In this document: piece after piece, positions 48,629-57,658 of the stretch
How the letters are laid out: each line of letters opens with the position of its first letter
Numbering within the stretch: position 1 is the stretch's first letter
Source of the DNA: Scalindua sp964344685
Lineage (GTDB): Bacteria > Planctomycetota > Brocadiia > Brocadiales > Scalinduaceae
Reading direction: 5' to 3'
Assembly: GCA_964344685.1 (NCBI GenBank)
Contig: CAYFOK010000004.1
Coordinates: 1 to 64,000, forward strand
Length of the DNA: 64,000 bases
Position numbers and translations under genes: made by a program
Notes under the pieces: generated by a model
The model's database searches: none
The model's input: the letters and a program-made list of their open reading frames with translations, nothing else
What the model was told of the DNA's origin: nothing

Positions 48629-49615
48629 TCAAACTGATATTTCTTCAAAGCCTCTCAGCTTAAAGTCAATCTCTCCCAGTCCCGCCTCATATGATTCTTT
48701 GATAAAACCAATATCCCTACCCTGGTAACCAAACAGTGTAGCACCGTAAGAGTCCACGGCCACTGGATCAACACAAAACACTAATCTTCGAGCAGTCTCA
48801 AGGCTATTATCAACATCCTCTAATCTTCCACCGGTCGGTCCATGCCGTTTTAAGATTCTAAATGCATCGAGTACAGTAAGATCAACCTTCACAACTCTAT
48901 TAAGATCTGCTATTTTCGGATGTATATCCTTGTGTATCGAACCTCTATTACCACCTATCATTCCCATTGTATTCTTTAGTGCCATAGATAAACGGGAAGC
49001 GCTATGTTGTTTTGCTATAGGAACATTTATTAATACGTCAACCTTATCCTGGTATATTAATTTCTCATAAAAAGGCCATGAATCAAGTATCTTTCCACCA
49101 GGTATTTCGATATCTTTAAACAGTTTCTTGATAACAAACCTGACATCTGCACCGGCATCTTTTGCCGCCTTTTCTATTCCACTATTTATATATGAAGGGC
49201 CCGGGTTTTCTGCACAAGTATGATCAAAAACTTTTACTCTATTTGCCCCTGCTTCTACACACAATCTCACTAAAGCAGCAACAACAAATGGGTTTGTGTT
49301 TGCTGCATACTCAGGCTTTCTGTCCCATGCTATATTTGGCTTAATAACAACATTATCACCCCTGGAAACCAGTTTATCCATCCCACCAATGGCCTCAATC
49401 CCACTTCCAACCATTTTCTTTATTACTGATCTCTCATCATTCCTTTCGTCAACATCACCATGAATAACGACCAGACCTTTTTTTAAACTGTTTCCTTTAA
49501 GCACCTTCAAGGGCCTGGGCCTCTCAAATGAGCTCAAATATGATAGACCGCAAAGACCTGTTCCAACGGCAATACCTGTCTTGAGAAATGTCCTTCTTGA
49601 AATACTATCCTTCAT
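48629..49615 (-). CDS. DUF362-domain protein with Tat signal
   Basis: A 328-residue exported protein. SRRTFLK at 5-11 with a following hydrophobic stretch is a twin-arginine signal, implying folded, cofactor-bearing export. The body is DUF362 (VVIKPNIAWDRKPEYAANTNPFVVAALVRLC, VDVLINVPIAKQHS, MALKNTMGMIGGNRG, CVDPVAVDSYG). DUF362 proteins often travel with Fe-S proteins, and here the polyferredoxin follows by 24 bases. Function is unknown. The Tat link to the tatC at 53192 may be relevant. Confidence 0.9.
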   Translation of the reverse strand: MKDSISRRTFLKTGIAVGTGLCGLSYLSSFERPRPLKVLKGNSLKKGLVVIHGDVDERNDERSVIKKMVGSGIEAIGGMDKLVSRGDNVVIKPNIAWDRKPEYAANTNPFVVAALVRLCVEAGANRVKVFDHTCAENPGPSYINSGIEKAAKDAGADVRFVIKKLFKDIEIPGGKILDSWPFYEKLIYQDKVDVLINVPIAKQHSASRLSMALKNTMGMIGGNRGSIHKDIHPKIADLNRVVKVDLTVLDAFRILKRHGPTGGRLEDVDNSLETARRLVFCVDPVAVDSYGATLFGYQGRDIGFIKESYEAGLGEIDFKLRGFEEISV

Positions 49616-49707
49616 AACAAATCAACTCCTACTGGCCGCAAATTTTGTAAATTTGCTGTACAAAACATTAAAACTTAGAATTATTTTACAATCTTAAATA
49701 GAGTTAT

Positions 49708-49735
49708 GTTATATTTTTTGACTAAGATTTGACAA
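49708..49735 (-). promoter_or_regulatory. Promoter of the DUF362-polyferredoxin unit
   Basis: Minus strand: TTGTCA (49735-49730), a 16-nt spacer, TATAAC (49713-49708), 5 of 6 matches in each hexamer. It leads to the DUF362 gene start at 49615, about 90 bases away. Confidence 0.65.
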
Positions 49736-49799
49736 AACAACTTTAGTTATTTGGAGAGAAGAAATTAATTGTAAAGTGACATGTATTCTATGCTTTTCC

Positions 49800-50774
49800 T
49801 TAATCAAATAAAGCATCTACAAACTTATCTGCATCAAATTCCTGAATGTCGTCTATACCTTCACCAAGTCCAACATATTTTACCGGTATATCTATCTCCT
49901 TGCGCATTCCCAAGACAGCTCCACCTTTAGCCGTACCATCTAGTTTTGACAGAAATATCCCTGTAACATCAACCGCTTCTTTAAATAATTTTGCCTGTGA
50001 TATGGCATTTTGTCCAGTTGTTGAATCCAGAACCATAAGCACTTCATGCGGCGCATTTTCAATTCTTTTTGATATTACCCGCTTCATCTTTGTCAACTCA
50101 TTCATTAAGTTTTCATGAGTATGTAATCGTCCTGCTGTATCAACTATCAAGACATCTATTCCCCTGCTTAAGCTGGCCTCAAGCGCATCGAATGTAACCG
50201 CAGAGGGATCAGCACCGGCCTGATGCTTCACTATATCAGCACCAATTCTTTTGCTCCATATATCCAGTTGTTCCGTAGCGGCGGCACGAAAGGTATCACC
50301 AGCCGCCAACATTACCTTCTTACCCTGCTTTATAAATAAATTTGCCAGTTTCGCAATCGACGTTGTCTTGCCGACACCATTAACACCTGCAACCATAATT
50401 ACAGTTGGAGGAGAGGATGCAATCTTTAATGAAGAATCTCCACCTTTAAGACTTTTTTTGAGATCATTTTTTAAAAAATCGTAAACACTTGTTGTATCTT
50501 CAATTTCCTTGGCTTTCCATGCATCTCTTATATCCTGTATGATGTTGGTTACCAGGCCGACCCCGATGTCTGACTCAAGCAATACAACCTCTAATTCCTC
50601 CAGCACATCTTCACCAATATTTCTCTTAAATGAAAGCAGGTCCTTGAACTTGGAGGTTATTTTACTGCGTGTTTTTGTAAGACTGGCTTTGAGCTTTTGG
50701 AATGGAGACCACGATTTGTTTTTTACATCTTCTTCCGGTACAATTCCTGATTTTTTTTTTGAAAACCAACCCAT
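49800..50774 (-). CDS. ftsY: Signal-recognition-particle receptor FtsY
   Basis: This 324-residue GTPase of the SRP receptor has an N domain (residues ~20-105) and a G domain with GVNGVGKTTS (G1), DTAGRLHTH (G3) and LSKLDGTAKGG (G4). The A domain is short and basic-acidic, so membrane binding is minimal. It docks SRP-ribosome complexes at the membrane. It follows the nusB-PHP gene by 97 bases. Confidence 0.97.
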   Translation of the reverse strand: MGWFSKKKSGIVPEEDVKNKSWSPFQKLKASLTKTRSKITSKFKDLLSFKRNIGEDVLEELEVVLLESDIGVGLVTNIIQDIRDAWKAKEIEDTTSVYDFLKNDLKKSLKGGDSSLKIASSPPTVIMVAGVNGVGKTTSIAKLANLFIKQGKKVMLAAGDTFRAAATEQLDIWSKRIGADIVKHQAGADPSAVTFDALEASLSRGIDVLIVDTAGRLHTHENLMNELTKMKRVISKRIENAPHEVLMVLDSTTGQNAISQAKLFKEAVDVTGIFLSKLDGTAKGGAVLGMRKEIDIPVKYVGLGEGIDDIQEFDADKFVDALFD

Positions 50775-50871
50775 AATTTCAACTAACAGACGTCATTTAA
50801 ATTCAGTTATAATGGCAAATGCTATACAACAATTAGACAAGCAATTTTATAACCTCCCAAACTGCCCTCAC

Positions 50872-52179
50872 TTAACTCAAGGCACCAACCATATTCTCGC
50901 GTCTCTCCTTAATCTTATCAACCAGGTAGCCATCTATCTTTATACTCCCTAACGCGATATCCGGTTTACGATCACCATGACAATCTGAACCACCGGTAAC
51001 AACAAGATCAAATTTCTTTGCAAACCGACTATATCTCTTTACGGCTTCCGGTGTATGTGTTGGATAATAAACCTCTATTCCTTGTAAGCCGTATTCTACC
51101 ATCTTGGGTATCAAAGTATCTCTATTAGTAACACCTGGATGTGCAAACACCGGAATACCATCAGAAGAAATTATAAGCTCTATAGCATCTTTTAATGTCA
51201 ATACTACCTTGGGCACATAAGCCGGCCCATTATCAGAAAGATATTTTTGAAAACTTTCCCGAATATTTCTACAGTAGCCTTTATTACACAAAACATCTGC
51301 TATATGCATGCGCCCAGGTGAACCTTCTTTAGAAACATCAAATACCTCTTGATGCTCTACTTTAACACCAAGAGTTCTGAGCTTTTTTGTGATTTTCTTA
51401 ATTCGTTCTACTCTTTCAGAACGTAATTCAGTTAATTTCTCTAAAAGCGCACTGTTCTTTATGTCAATAAAATAGCCTAAAAGATGAATATCAGAAGAAC
51501 GATAATTAGAAGACAACTCTATTGCTGAAATAACGTTTATACCTTCTCTATATCCAATGTTTTGAGCAACTTCAATAGCATCAACGGTATCATGATCGGT
51601 TATCGCAATTGTCCGAAGATTCAGTTTTGATGCTTCTTTAACTACTTGTTCAGGTGACATGGTCCCATCTGAAAGATCCGTATGTATATGCAAATCAGCA
51701 CCGTAACATTCTTTATCATCTAAATCATCTAAGACTTCTATACTTGCTGCAATTTTCCGGGATTTTTTACTATTCTTTATATTAAGTGAATATATTTTAT
51801 CTAGAATACCATTTACGAATAAACCAGATTTTTCGGTACTATATTTTTTCGCTAAATCAATCGCCTCGTTAATAGATACCTTTGGAGGTATATCGTCCAT
51901 ATAAAAAAGTTCATAACATGCCAGCCTCAAAATATTCTTATCTACAACCGGCATCCTCTGTAATTCCCAATTTTCAGAAATATCAATTATTTTCTTATCT
52001 ATTTCATTTATTTTCCGAATACATCCTTGTACTAATTTTATGGCAAAATCACTTACCTCGGCCTCTTTACCCTGTTCAATGCAGAAGGTATCTACCTCAT
52101 CTACGACTTCATTACCACGAATCTCTAATTGATAAAGAACCTGTAATACAATTTCTCGGGATCGCGTTCTTTTCCGCAT
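50872..52179 (-). CDS. nusB: NusB transcription antitermination domain fused to a PHP phosphoesterase
   Basis: A 435-residue two-domain protein. Residues 1-135 are NusB (RTRSREIVLQVLYQLE start; INEAIDLAKKYSTEKSGLFVNGILDKI), which binds S10/NusE and boxA RNA. Residues 160-425 are a PHP domain: DLHIHTDLSDG (His164/166), ITDHDTVDAI, GIPVFAHPG and TGGSDCHGDRKPDIALG, the metal ligands of TrpH/YciV-type phosphoesterases. NusB alone is normally ~140 residues. The fusion is unusual and might join antitermination with RNA or nucleotide hydrolysis. It lies after ribH in a ribH-nusB-PHP-ftsY order. Confidence 0.9.
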   Translation of the reverse strand: MRKRTRSREIVLQVLYQLEIRGNEVVDEVDTFCIEQGKEAEVSDFAIKLVQGCIRKINEIDKKIIDISENWELQRMPVVDKNILRLACYELFYMDDIPPKVSINEAIDLAKKYSTEKSGLFVNGILDKIYSLNIKNSKKSRKIAASIEVLDDLDDKECYGADLHIHTDLSDGTMSPEQVVKEASKLNLRTIAITDHDTVDAIEVAQNIGYREGINVISAIELSSNYRSSDIHLLGYFIDIKNSALLEKLTELRSERVERIKKITKKLRTLGVKVEHQEVFDVSKEGSPGRMHIADVLCNKGYCRNIRESFQKYLSDNGPAYVPKVVLTLKDAIELIISSDGIPVFAHPGVTNRDTLIPKMVEYGLQGIEVYYPTHTPEAVKRYSRFAKKFDLVVTGGSDCHGDRKPDIALGSIKIDGYLVDKIKERRENMVGALS

Positions 52180-52201
52180 CCTTAAATCTCCACAAAAAAA
52201 A

Positions 52202-52669
52202 CTATTTCATTTTCTCAAACAAATCCACCATCTCCAAGGCGGTAAGTGCGGACTCAGCACCCTTATTGCCAACCCTGGCCCCAGCTCTATCTATAGCCTG
52301 TTCCAGTGTCTCTGTTGTAATAACTCCATAAATTGTTGGTATGCCTGTTTGAAGTCCTACCTCAGTGATGCCCTTCGCGGATTCACTGGATACATAATCA
52401 AAATGTGGAGTCTCGCCACGTATGACCGCCCCGAGACAAATTATACCATCATGCTTGGCATTTTTGGCCAACCTCATAGCTGTAATCGGTAGCTCACATG
52501 CACCCGGAACCCAAAACACATCGATATCATCTTCCTTTGTACCATGCCTAATCAGACAGTCCTGAGCACCTTCCAACAGCCTCTTTGTAATAAAACTATT
52601 AAATCTGCTGACAACTATTCCAAAGGTCTTATTCTTACCAATAAGGTTACCTTCAAATGATTTTACCAT
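52202..52669 (-). CDS. ribH: 6,7-dimethyl-8-ribityllumazine synthase
   Basis: This 155-residue enzyme of riboflavin synthesis condenses the pyrimidine with dihydroxybutanone phosphate. Conserved segments: VSRFNSFITKRLLEGAQD, WVPGACELPITAMRLAK, GAVIRGETPHFDYVSSESAKGI and FGV-type TPTIYGVITTETLEQAIDRAG. Length is typical. It precedes nusB, as is common. No FMN riboswitch was seen upstream, where a good promoter is present at 52717-52745. Confidence 0.97.
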   Translation of the reverse strand: MVKSFEGNLIGKNKTFGIVVSRFNSFITKRLLEGAQDCLIRHGTKEDDIDVFWVPGACELPITAMRLAKNAKHDGIICLGAVIRGETPHFDYVSSESAKGITEVGLQTGIPTIYGVITTETLEQAIDRAGARVGNKGAESALTALEMVDLFEKMK

Positions 52670-53191
52670 GGGATTGTCTCCTAATTAAGAGAAAGAGTGA
52701 CAAGGCTTTAGAAGCAATGATATCAAAAACGAATAACCCTTGCAAGGCTTTTCTGCCCCCTCCCCTGGAGTACGGAACGTGTGTTTAATTATATTGAATC
52801 TTGTAATTTAAACTCCATCTTAGTATTATAATCACACTTAAAAATTGTAATTTAAAGTATTGAAACAACCTTATCCAGAGTTCGAGATTATGGGAGTAGT
52901 ATTTTTGCACGTGTATGCTTTCTGCAAATATTAGTTCATGTAATTACCTGAAAATAAGCAATCAGACCTACAGTAAAAGAATTGAAATATTTTTATTACT
53001 GTCTAAGTTCAAAATGCTTTTTCTACAAACCATGAATAAGCTGGTTTTGACTGCATAACCGTATGACTAACAATACCACCAGGAATACTAATCCGCTCTC
53101 ACCCTGATTACTACTAAGATACTGAATCACAATAAATACCCCTATATGATAAATATTTTCTGCAAATTGCGAATTACAGGACTATTTTTAA
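52670..53191. other. Intergenic region upstream of ribH and tatC-FecR
   Basis: A 522-base gap between divergent genes. It contains the ribH promoter (52717-52745). TTGTAATTTAAA occurs twice (at about 52799 and 52845). No coding frame or tRNA is supported, and the tatC promoter is not obvious. Confidence 0.5.
52717..52745 (-). promoter_or_regulatory. Promoter of the ribH-nusB unit
   Basis: Minus strand: TTGCAA (52745-52740), a 17-nt spacer, TATCAT (52722-52717). 4 of 6 and 5 of 6 matches to consensus with ideal spacing, ending 47 bases before the ribH ATG. Confidence 0.65.
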
Positions 53192-54544
53192 ATGCCAGAA
53201 GAGACGACAGAAGAAAAAATTAATGAAAAAAGATTACCTATAAGCGAGCATCTTGAAGAATTAAGATCAAGAATTATAAAGTCTATCCTCATCGTTATTG
53301 GATTATTCTTTATCAGCTGGTTTTTTAAGTCAAAGATCCTTGATATTATTAAAGTGCCTCACAGTATCACCATGAAAAATCTGGGGCTGTCACAATCACT
53401 TCAAGTATTGAGCTATCAGGAAGGGTTTTATGCTTATATTAAACTGTGCTTTTTAACTTCTGTTTTTATGGGATACCCCTTAATCCTATTTCAAATCTGG
53501 AGATTTGTAGAAACAGGTTTATTTAAGAAAGAGCGTAGATATGTAAAAACTTTTGCTCCCATTTCTTATATATCATTCATAGCAGGTGTGTTATTCGGCT
53601 ATTACTTTTTGATACCCTATGGCCTTCAATTTTTAATAAAAATTCTGGGAGGGGGAATAACACCTGTTATAACAATGAGCCAATATATTTCGCTGGTAAC
53701 TTTGCTGACACTGGCACTTGGTATTGTTTTTCAGCTTCCACTAGTTATGTTGTTTATTTCTAAGATTGGAATGCTTAAAGCAGATGATTTTATTAAATGG
53801 CGCATGTATGCCATCCTCATTATATTTATCCTGGCCGCAGTAATAACACCACCAGACCCATTTACACAGGTTATGACTGCTTTACCTATGATCATTCTTT
53901 ATGAAGTAGGTATTCTTACAATAAGGCCATCAAAACAAGCGGTTCAACGATTTGGTGTATTATTGGGGTCGGGTTTATTACTGATATATATCGTTTATCT
54001 GGTTTTTACTGTTCCAACAAAGGCAAATTTCCTTGAATCGACAGGTACTGTTAATATACTTCCTGATGCCAGCATACATTGGCAACCATTATCATCTGAA
54101 TCTAGAATCCACAATGGTTCCACGCTGAAAACGGAAAAAGACAGCAAAGCTTCCTTTCTCCTCAAAGATGGTACGTATGTCATAATGGATGTTAATACAG
54201 AAATTAAGTTTGTTAAAAACAGAAACCTCAGTCTTATAAAGGGGCAAATATTCATTTCTATAAAGGCAGATGAAAAACCGTTTATGATAGCCGCCAAAGA
54301 TAACGTTGTAACTTCAAACAATAGCAATATAGATATAAGAATATCGAAACTCACTGTCATGGTTACTGTAACAAAAGGAGAAGCAACAGTTATCACAAAT
54401 GGCCAGGAGAAAAAAATATTTGAGGGAAGGCAATTAAGGTTTACAACTGGAGGCAGACCGGCAGACATAAATAAAGTTATAAAGTGGGCTAAAGAAATGC
54501 AAAAGAAACTGAAGAAGCAAAACAAACGAAACATAAACCTATAG
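53192..54544 (+). CDS. tatC: TatC twin-arginine translocase subunit fused to a FecR-type domain
   Basis: A 450-residue fusion. Residues 17-245 are TatC: six predicted spans with the conserved EHLEELRSRII near residue 19 and YPLILFQIWRFVETGLF near 95-112. A seventh span at about 254-274 is followed by a soluble domain (283-425) with clear FecR features: LLKDGTYVIMDVNTEIKF, LSLIKGQIFISIKADEKPFMIAA and VMVTVTKGEATVITNG. By TatC topology this FecR region would sit outside the cytoplasm. TatC recognises Tat signals, and FecR normally relays signals to ECF sigma factors. I am not aware of a described TatC-FecR protein. The end is Lys-rich and cytosol-like. Confidence 0.9.
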   Translation: MPEETTEEKINEKRLPISEHLEELRSRIIKSILIVIGLFFISWFFKSKILDIIKVPHSITMKNLGLSQSLQVLSYQEGFYAYIKLCFLTSVFMGYPLILFQIWRFVETGLFKKERRYVKTFAPISYISFIAGVLFGYYFLIPYGLQFLIKILGGGITPVITMSQYISLVTLLTLALGIVFQLPLVMLFISKIGMLKADDFIKWRMYAILIIFILAAVITPPDPFTQVMTALPMIILYEVGILTIRPSKQAVQRFGVLLGSGLLLIYIVYLVFTVPTKANFLESTGTVNILPDASIHWQPLSSESRIHNGSTLKTEKDSKASFLLKDGTYVIMDVNTEIKFVKNRNLSLIKGQIFISIKADEKPFMIAAKDNVVTSNNSNIDIRISKLTVMVTVTKGEATVITNGQEKKIFEGRQLRFTTGGRPADINKVIKWAKEMQKKLKKQNKRNINL

Positions 54545-54699
54545 TAAATCAGGGGAGAAGGTATATACTCAACTCCTCTAGAGTACAAGCAGAAACAATG
54601 TAACAAAAGAAGGATAATTGATGGGATATCTTGCGAAATGAACTTAACTGGAAGTTGCTGATTATGAAGTTTTCGTATGACCTACTACAAACATAAAAT

Positions 54700-55152
54700 C
54701 TACCTGCGTTCGCTTTTGCTTTCAAACTCAAGCACTATTTCCTCCTGCTCGATTGTCTCTACTGAACCAGGCCTTTTCGCTCTCACTTCTTCTATTGCAT
54801 CTGCAGCATTATATCCCTTGCTAACGAGATAACAGGCCAGTATTGTGCCCGTCCTTCCTATACCTGCATCACAATGGACAACAAGCTTTTTCCCTTCAGA
54901 CCGTACACTCTCAGCAAATGCCACGAATTCTTCGATCTGCTCCAACGTTGGTGGCTGAAAGTCTTTTATCGGAATATGTTTAACGCTAAATCCAAATTCC
55001 TCAATCAATACCTTGCTGAGAGGAAACTCTGTAAGTGAAACTATCGCTTCAAAGCCTTTTTCTTTAAGAAACTCAAAATCATGCACAGAAGATGCCGGCT
55101 TGGCCATACCAGCGATTTCATCTTCTATTAACCAGCTAAAATTCCTAATCAC
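54700..55152 (-). CDS. Dual-specificity protein phosphatase
   Basis: A 150-residue phosphatase of the cysteine-based DSP class. The HCx5R active-site loop is seen in VVHCDAGIGRTGTILACYL (Cys nucleophile, Arg). Asp of the general-acid loop is plausibly in IPIKDFQPPT. It resembles atypical prokaryotic/archaeal-type DSPs that dephosphorylate small molecules or proteins. It is last in the minus-strand ribosomal cluster, 28 bases after rplQ. Confidence 0.9.
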   Translation of the reverse strand: MIRNFSWLIEDEIAGMAKPASSVHDFEFLKEKGFEAIVSLTEFPLSKVLIEEFGFSVKHIPIKDFQPPTLEQIEEFVAFAESVRSEGKKLVVHCDAGIGRTGTILACYLVSKGYNAADAIEEVRAKRPGSVETIEQEEIVLEFESKSERR

Positions 55153-55179
55153 TTTTATAGTACAACATCAGGTTAAAAT

Positions 55180-55743
55180 CTATTTCTTCTCTTCAACCAC
55201 AGATACCTTTGGAGCTACCTCTTTTTCCTCTTCTACTTCCTCTATTAATTCAAAGATAACTCTACTGGCATTGTCTCCCAGGCGATTCCCGACCAAACTA
55301 AGTTTTCGCTCAAAACCTTCCATTTTATACTCTAGTTCCGGAACATCTCCAACACTGCTGCCAGACAAAACACCCAGTCTACTTCCTGAAAGTTTAAGTA
55401 TCCTGGTATAGCCACCATTACGCTCCAAATATCTTTCAGCAATTCCGCCTGACTCACGCCAATCGCCCTCGCCAAACAATTTCCTCACCACTTCTTTATT
55501 GTTCAACTTTGACAAAACCTGTCTATAGTAGTGAATATATGCAAGCTTATCAGTTTCTTTCTTTATAAAGCCTTTTTTTGCCGTTGTAATTAACTTCTCT
55601 ACAAAAGGACGCACATATTTAGCCTTCTCCTTAGTTGTAATAATTCTACCATAAGTAAAAAGGCTATTAGCCATATTGGATCGCAACGCTTTTCTATGAC
55701 TTGATGTTCTTCCCAGATGTTTTTCTTTTCTCCTATGCCTCAT
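55180..55743 (-). CDS. rplQ: Ribosomal protein L17
   Basis: L17 of the large subunit: MRHRRKEKHLGRTSSHRKALRSNMANSL at the N-terminus, GRIITTKEKAKYVRPFVEKLITTAK and NGGYTRILKLSGSRLG, the conserved core. At 187 residues it is longer than the usual ~120-130, with an acidic C-terminal extension (LIEEVEEEKEVAPK). It overlaps rpoA by 11 bases, the normal rpoA-rplQ order. Confidence 0.96.
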   Translation of the reverse strand: MRHRRKEKHLGRTSSHRKALRSNMANSLFTYGRIITTKEKAKYVRPFVEKLITTAKKGFIKKETDKLAYIHYYRQVLSKLNNKEVVRKLFGEGDWRESGGIAERYLERNGGYTRILKLSGSRLGVLSGSSVGDVPELEYKMEGFERKLSLVGNRLGDNASRVIFELIEEVEEEKEVAPKVSVVEEKK

Positions 55744-56764
55744 GAGATAATTCCTTTCCTGCTCGATTTACATCCCCGGGTTCCTTGAATGACAAACCCA
55801 ACTGATTCAGTTTCTTCTTAATTTCAACTAGCGTTGTTTTTCCAAAATTCTTCAACTCCAGCAACTCATCTTCTTCTTTTGTAATAAGTTCATTAACAGT
55901 CTTAATATTAGCATACTCTAGACAATTCGAAGCCCTGACAGACAAATCCAATTCTGCAACAGATATCGCTACTTTCTTTTTTACTTCATCTTCAGAATCA
56001 TCTACTTGTTCATTCACTTGCTCAATCTGCTTTTCACCAGCATTAGGTAGTTCTCTACCCAATTCAAAGTAATGCACAAATGGATTTAGGTGTTTCCTGA
56101 AAACCTTAGACGCTTCTGTAAGTGTCATCTCAGGAGAAATGATACCATTTGTCCAGATTTCAATAATTAACTTATCATAATTTGTCCTTCTACCTACTCG
56201 AGTCTCTTCTACTCGTATCTTTACCTTACGGACAGGAGAAAATATTGCGTCTATAGGAATCACACCAATCTCACTACTTCCAGCTCCATTTTCCTCCGCT
56301 GTTTTATAACCCCTTCCCTTTTTAACTTCCATTTCAACATTAAAATCTACATTGTCTGAAATCGTAGCTATATGTAGATCCTTATTAATAATATCAACAC
56401 CGTCATCCGTAATAATATCTGCGGCTGTAACAGCCCCCTTCTTTTTTGTTGCTATTCTTATTTTTCTAGGTTCATCAGTATGTAATTTTGCAACAAGATT
56501 CTTAATATTAAGAATAATATCAATTGTATCTTCTACCACATTGGGAATAGTACTAAATTCGTGTTCGACACCTTCAATCTTAACCGATGTTACGGCACTT
56601 CCTTCTATTGAAGAAAGCAAGATTCTCCTCAAACCATTTCCAATAGTAATACCAAAACCCCGCTCAAAAGGCTCAGCAATGAACTTCCCATAAGAGTCAG
56701 TATATGTTTCTTTTTCTGCACTGACTCTATTTGGCAGTTCAAACTCCCTCCATCTGATACGCAT
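55733..56764 (-). CDS. rpoA: RNA polymerase alpha subunit
   Basis: A 343-residue alpha subunit: N-terminal dimerisation/assembly domain (FIAEPFERGFGITIGNGLRRILLSSIEGSAVTSVKIEGVEHEFSTI), hinge (~230-250) and C-terminal domain (DLSVRASNCLEYANIKTVNELI...LKNFGKTTLVEIKKKLNQLGLSF) that contacts UP elements and activators. Length is normal. The ribosome site GGAAGGGAGG precedes ATG 56764. A terminator-like hairpin (56862-56883) lies upstream in the 187-base gap after rpsD. Confidence 0.98.
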   Translation of the reverse strand: MRIRWREFELPNRVSAEKETYTDSYGKFIAEPFERGFGITIGNGLRRILLSSIEGSAVTSVKIEGVEHEFSTIPNVVEDTIDIILNIKNLVAKLHTDEPRKIRIATKKKGAVTAADIITDDGVDIINKDLHIATISDNVDFNVEMEVKKGRGYKTAEENGAGSSEIGVIPIDAIFSPVRKVKIRVEETRVGRRTNYDKLIIEIWTNGIISPEMTLTEASKVFRKHLNPFVHYFELGRELPNAGEKQIEQVNEQVDDSEDEVKKKVAISVAELDLSVRASNCLEYANIKTVNELITKEEDELLELKNFGKTTLVEIKKKLNQLGLSFKEPGDVNRAGKELSHEA

Positions 56765-56856
56765 ACATAGCCTCCCTTCCTACCATTAAATCTCTCTGAA
56801 AATAGTCTCCTGTAGAAGACATTTTATTTTAATTAGATTGAACCATCATGATCCTG

Positions 56857-56883
56857 AAAAAAGTCTTTCGTTTGGGCAAGACT
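56857..56883 (-). terminator. Terminator-like hairpin between rpsD and rpoA
   Basis: Minus strand: AGTCTT (56883-56878), a 10-nt loop, AAGACT (56867-56862), then five T (56861-56857). A 6-bp stem with T-run, so a modest intrinsic terminator or attenuator in an operon that is usually continuous. A clear rpoA promoter was not seen after it. Confidence 0.5.
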
Positions 56884-56951
56884 CTCAAGGTAGGATTTCA
56901 TAAGTTAAATGTGTACTCTACAACTTTAATAATATAAAATAACAATTTAGT

Positions 56952-57581
56952 TTATTTTGAGCAAAGCTCAACAACAAGCTGTTCCTGTATTTCTACCGAT
57001 ACCTCGTCCCTATTAGGAAGCTGCAGAACACGACCATCTAAACCGTCATCTCCCAGTTCTAACCAAGATGGCTGTTTGCGGTCCTTATTTGATTCCACAT
57101 TCATCTTTATCATATTTATACCAGCTTCCTTGTTAACAGGCTTAATCACATCCCCCTGTTTAACTAAAAAAGAAGGGATATCAACCTTTTTACCGTTTAC
57201 TGTTATGTGACCATGATTGATAATCTGCCTGGCGTGGCTTCGAGAATGGCCATATCCGAAATGGCATAAAACATTATCAAGTCTTCTTTCCAATAATATA
57301 AGTAAATTTTCCCCTGTATTGCCTTCTTTTCTTTCTGCTTTATAATAATAATTTCTAAACTGTCTTTCAAAAACGCCATAAAATCGCTTCAATTTCTGCT
57401 TTTCCCTAAAATGTATCCCAAATGAAGACAATTTCTTAACCCTCTTTGACATTCTACCGCCGGGGGCACCTCGCCTTTTAGCTATACTACATTTTGCAGT
57501 TTCACAGCGGTAGCCTTTAAGATACAGCTTCACACCTTCTCTTCTGCACAATCTACATTTAGGGTCTACATGTCTTGCCAT
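56952..57581 (-). CDS. rpsD: Ribosomal protein S4 (zinc-binding form)
   Basis: This 209-residue S4 has the N-terminal four-Cys motif (CRLCRREG...CETAKC), i.e. the C+ zinc form, and an S4 RNA-binding domain RRLDNVLCHFGYGHSRSHARQIINHGHITVNGKKVDIPSFLVKQGDVI. S4 starts 30S assembly and can control its own operon. The gap of 187 bases to rpoA includes a terminator-like hairpin. Start ATG 57581. Confidence 0.97.
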   Translation of the reverse strand: MARHVDPKCRLCRREGVKLYLKGYRCETAKCSIAKRRGAPGGRMSKRVKKLSSFGIHFREKQKLKRFYGVFERQFRNYYYKAERKEGNTGENLLILLERRLDNVLCHFGYGHSRSHARQIINHGHITVNGKKVDIPSFLVKQGDVIKPVNKEAGINMIKMNVESNKDRKQPSWLELGDDGLDGRVLQLPNRDEVSVEIQEQLVVELCSK

Positions 57582-57658
57582 CTTATTCCCTTTTCATAAA
57601 TCAAAATTTATACTAAATTATTATTCCCGCTCTTCTTATTTCAAAAGCAGATATACGG

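Noticed and set aside
52670..52760. FMN riboswitch upstream of ribH
   Set aside because: The conserved RFN core sequences are not present; only a plain promoter was found.
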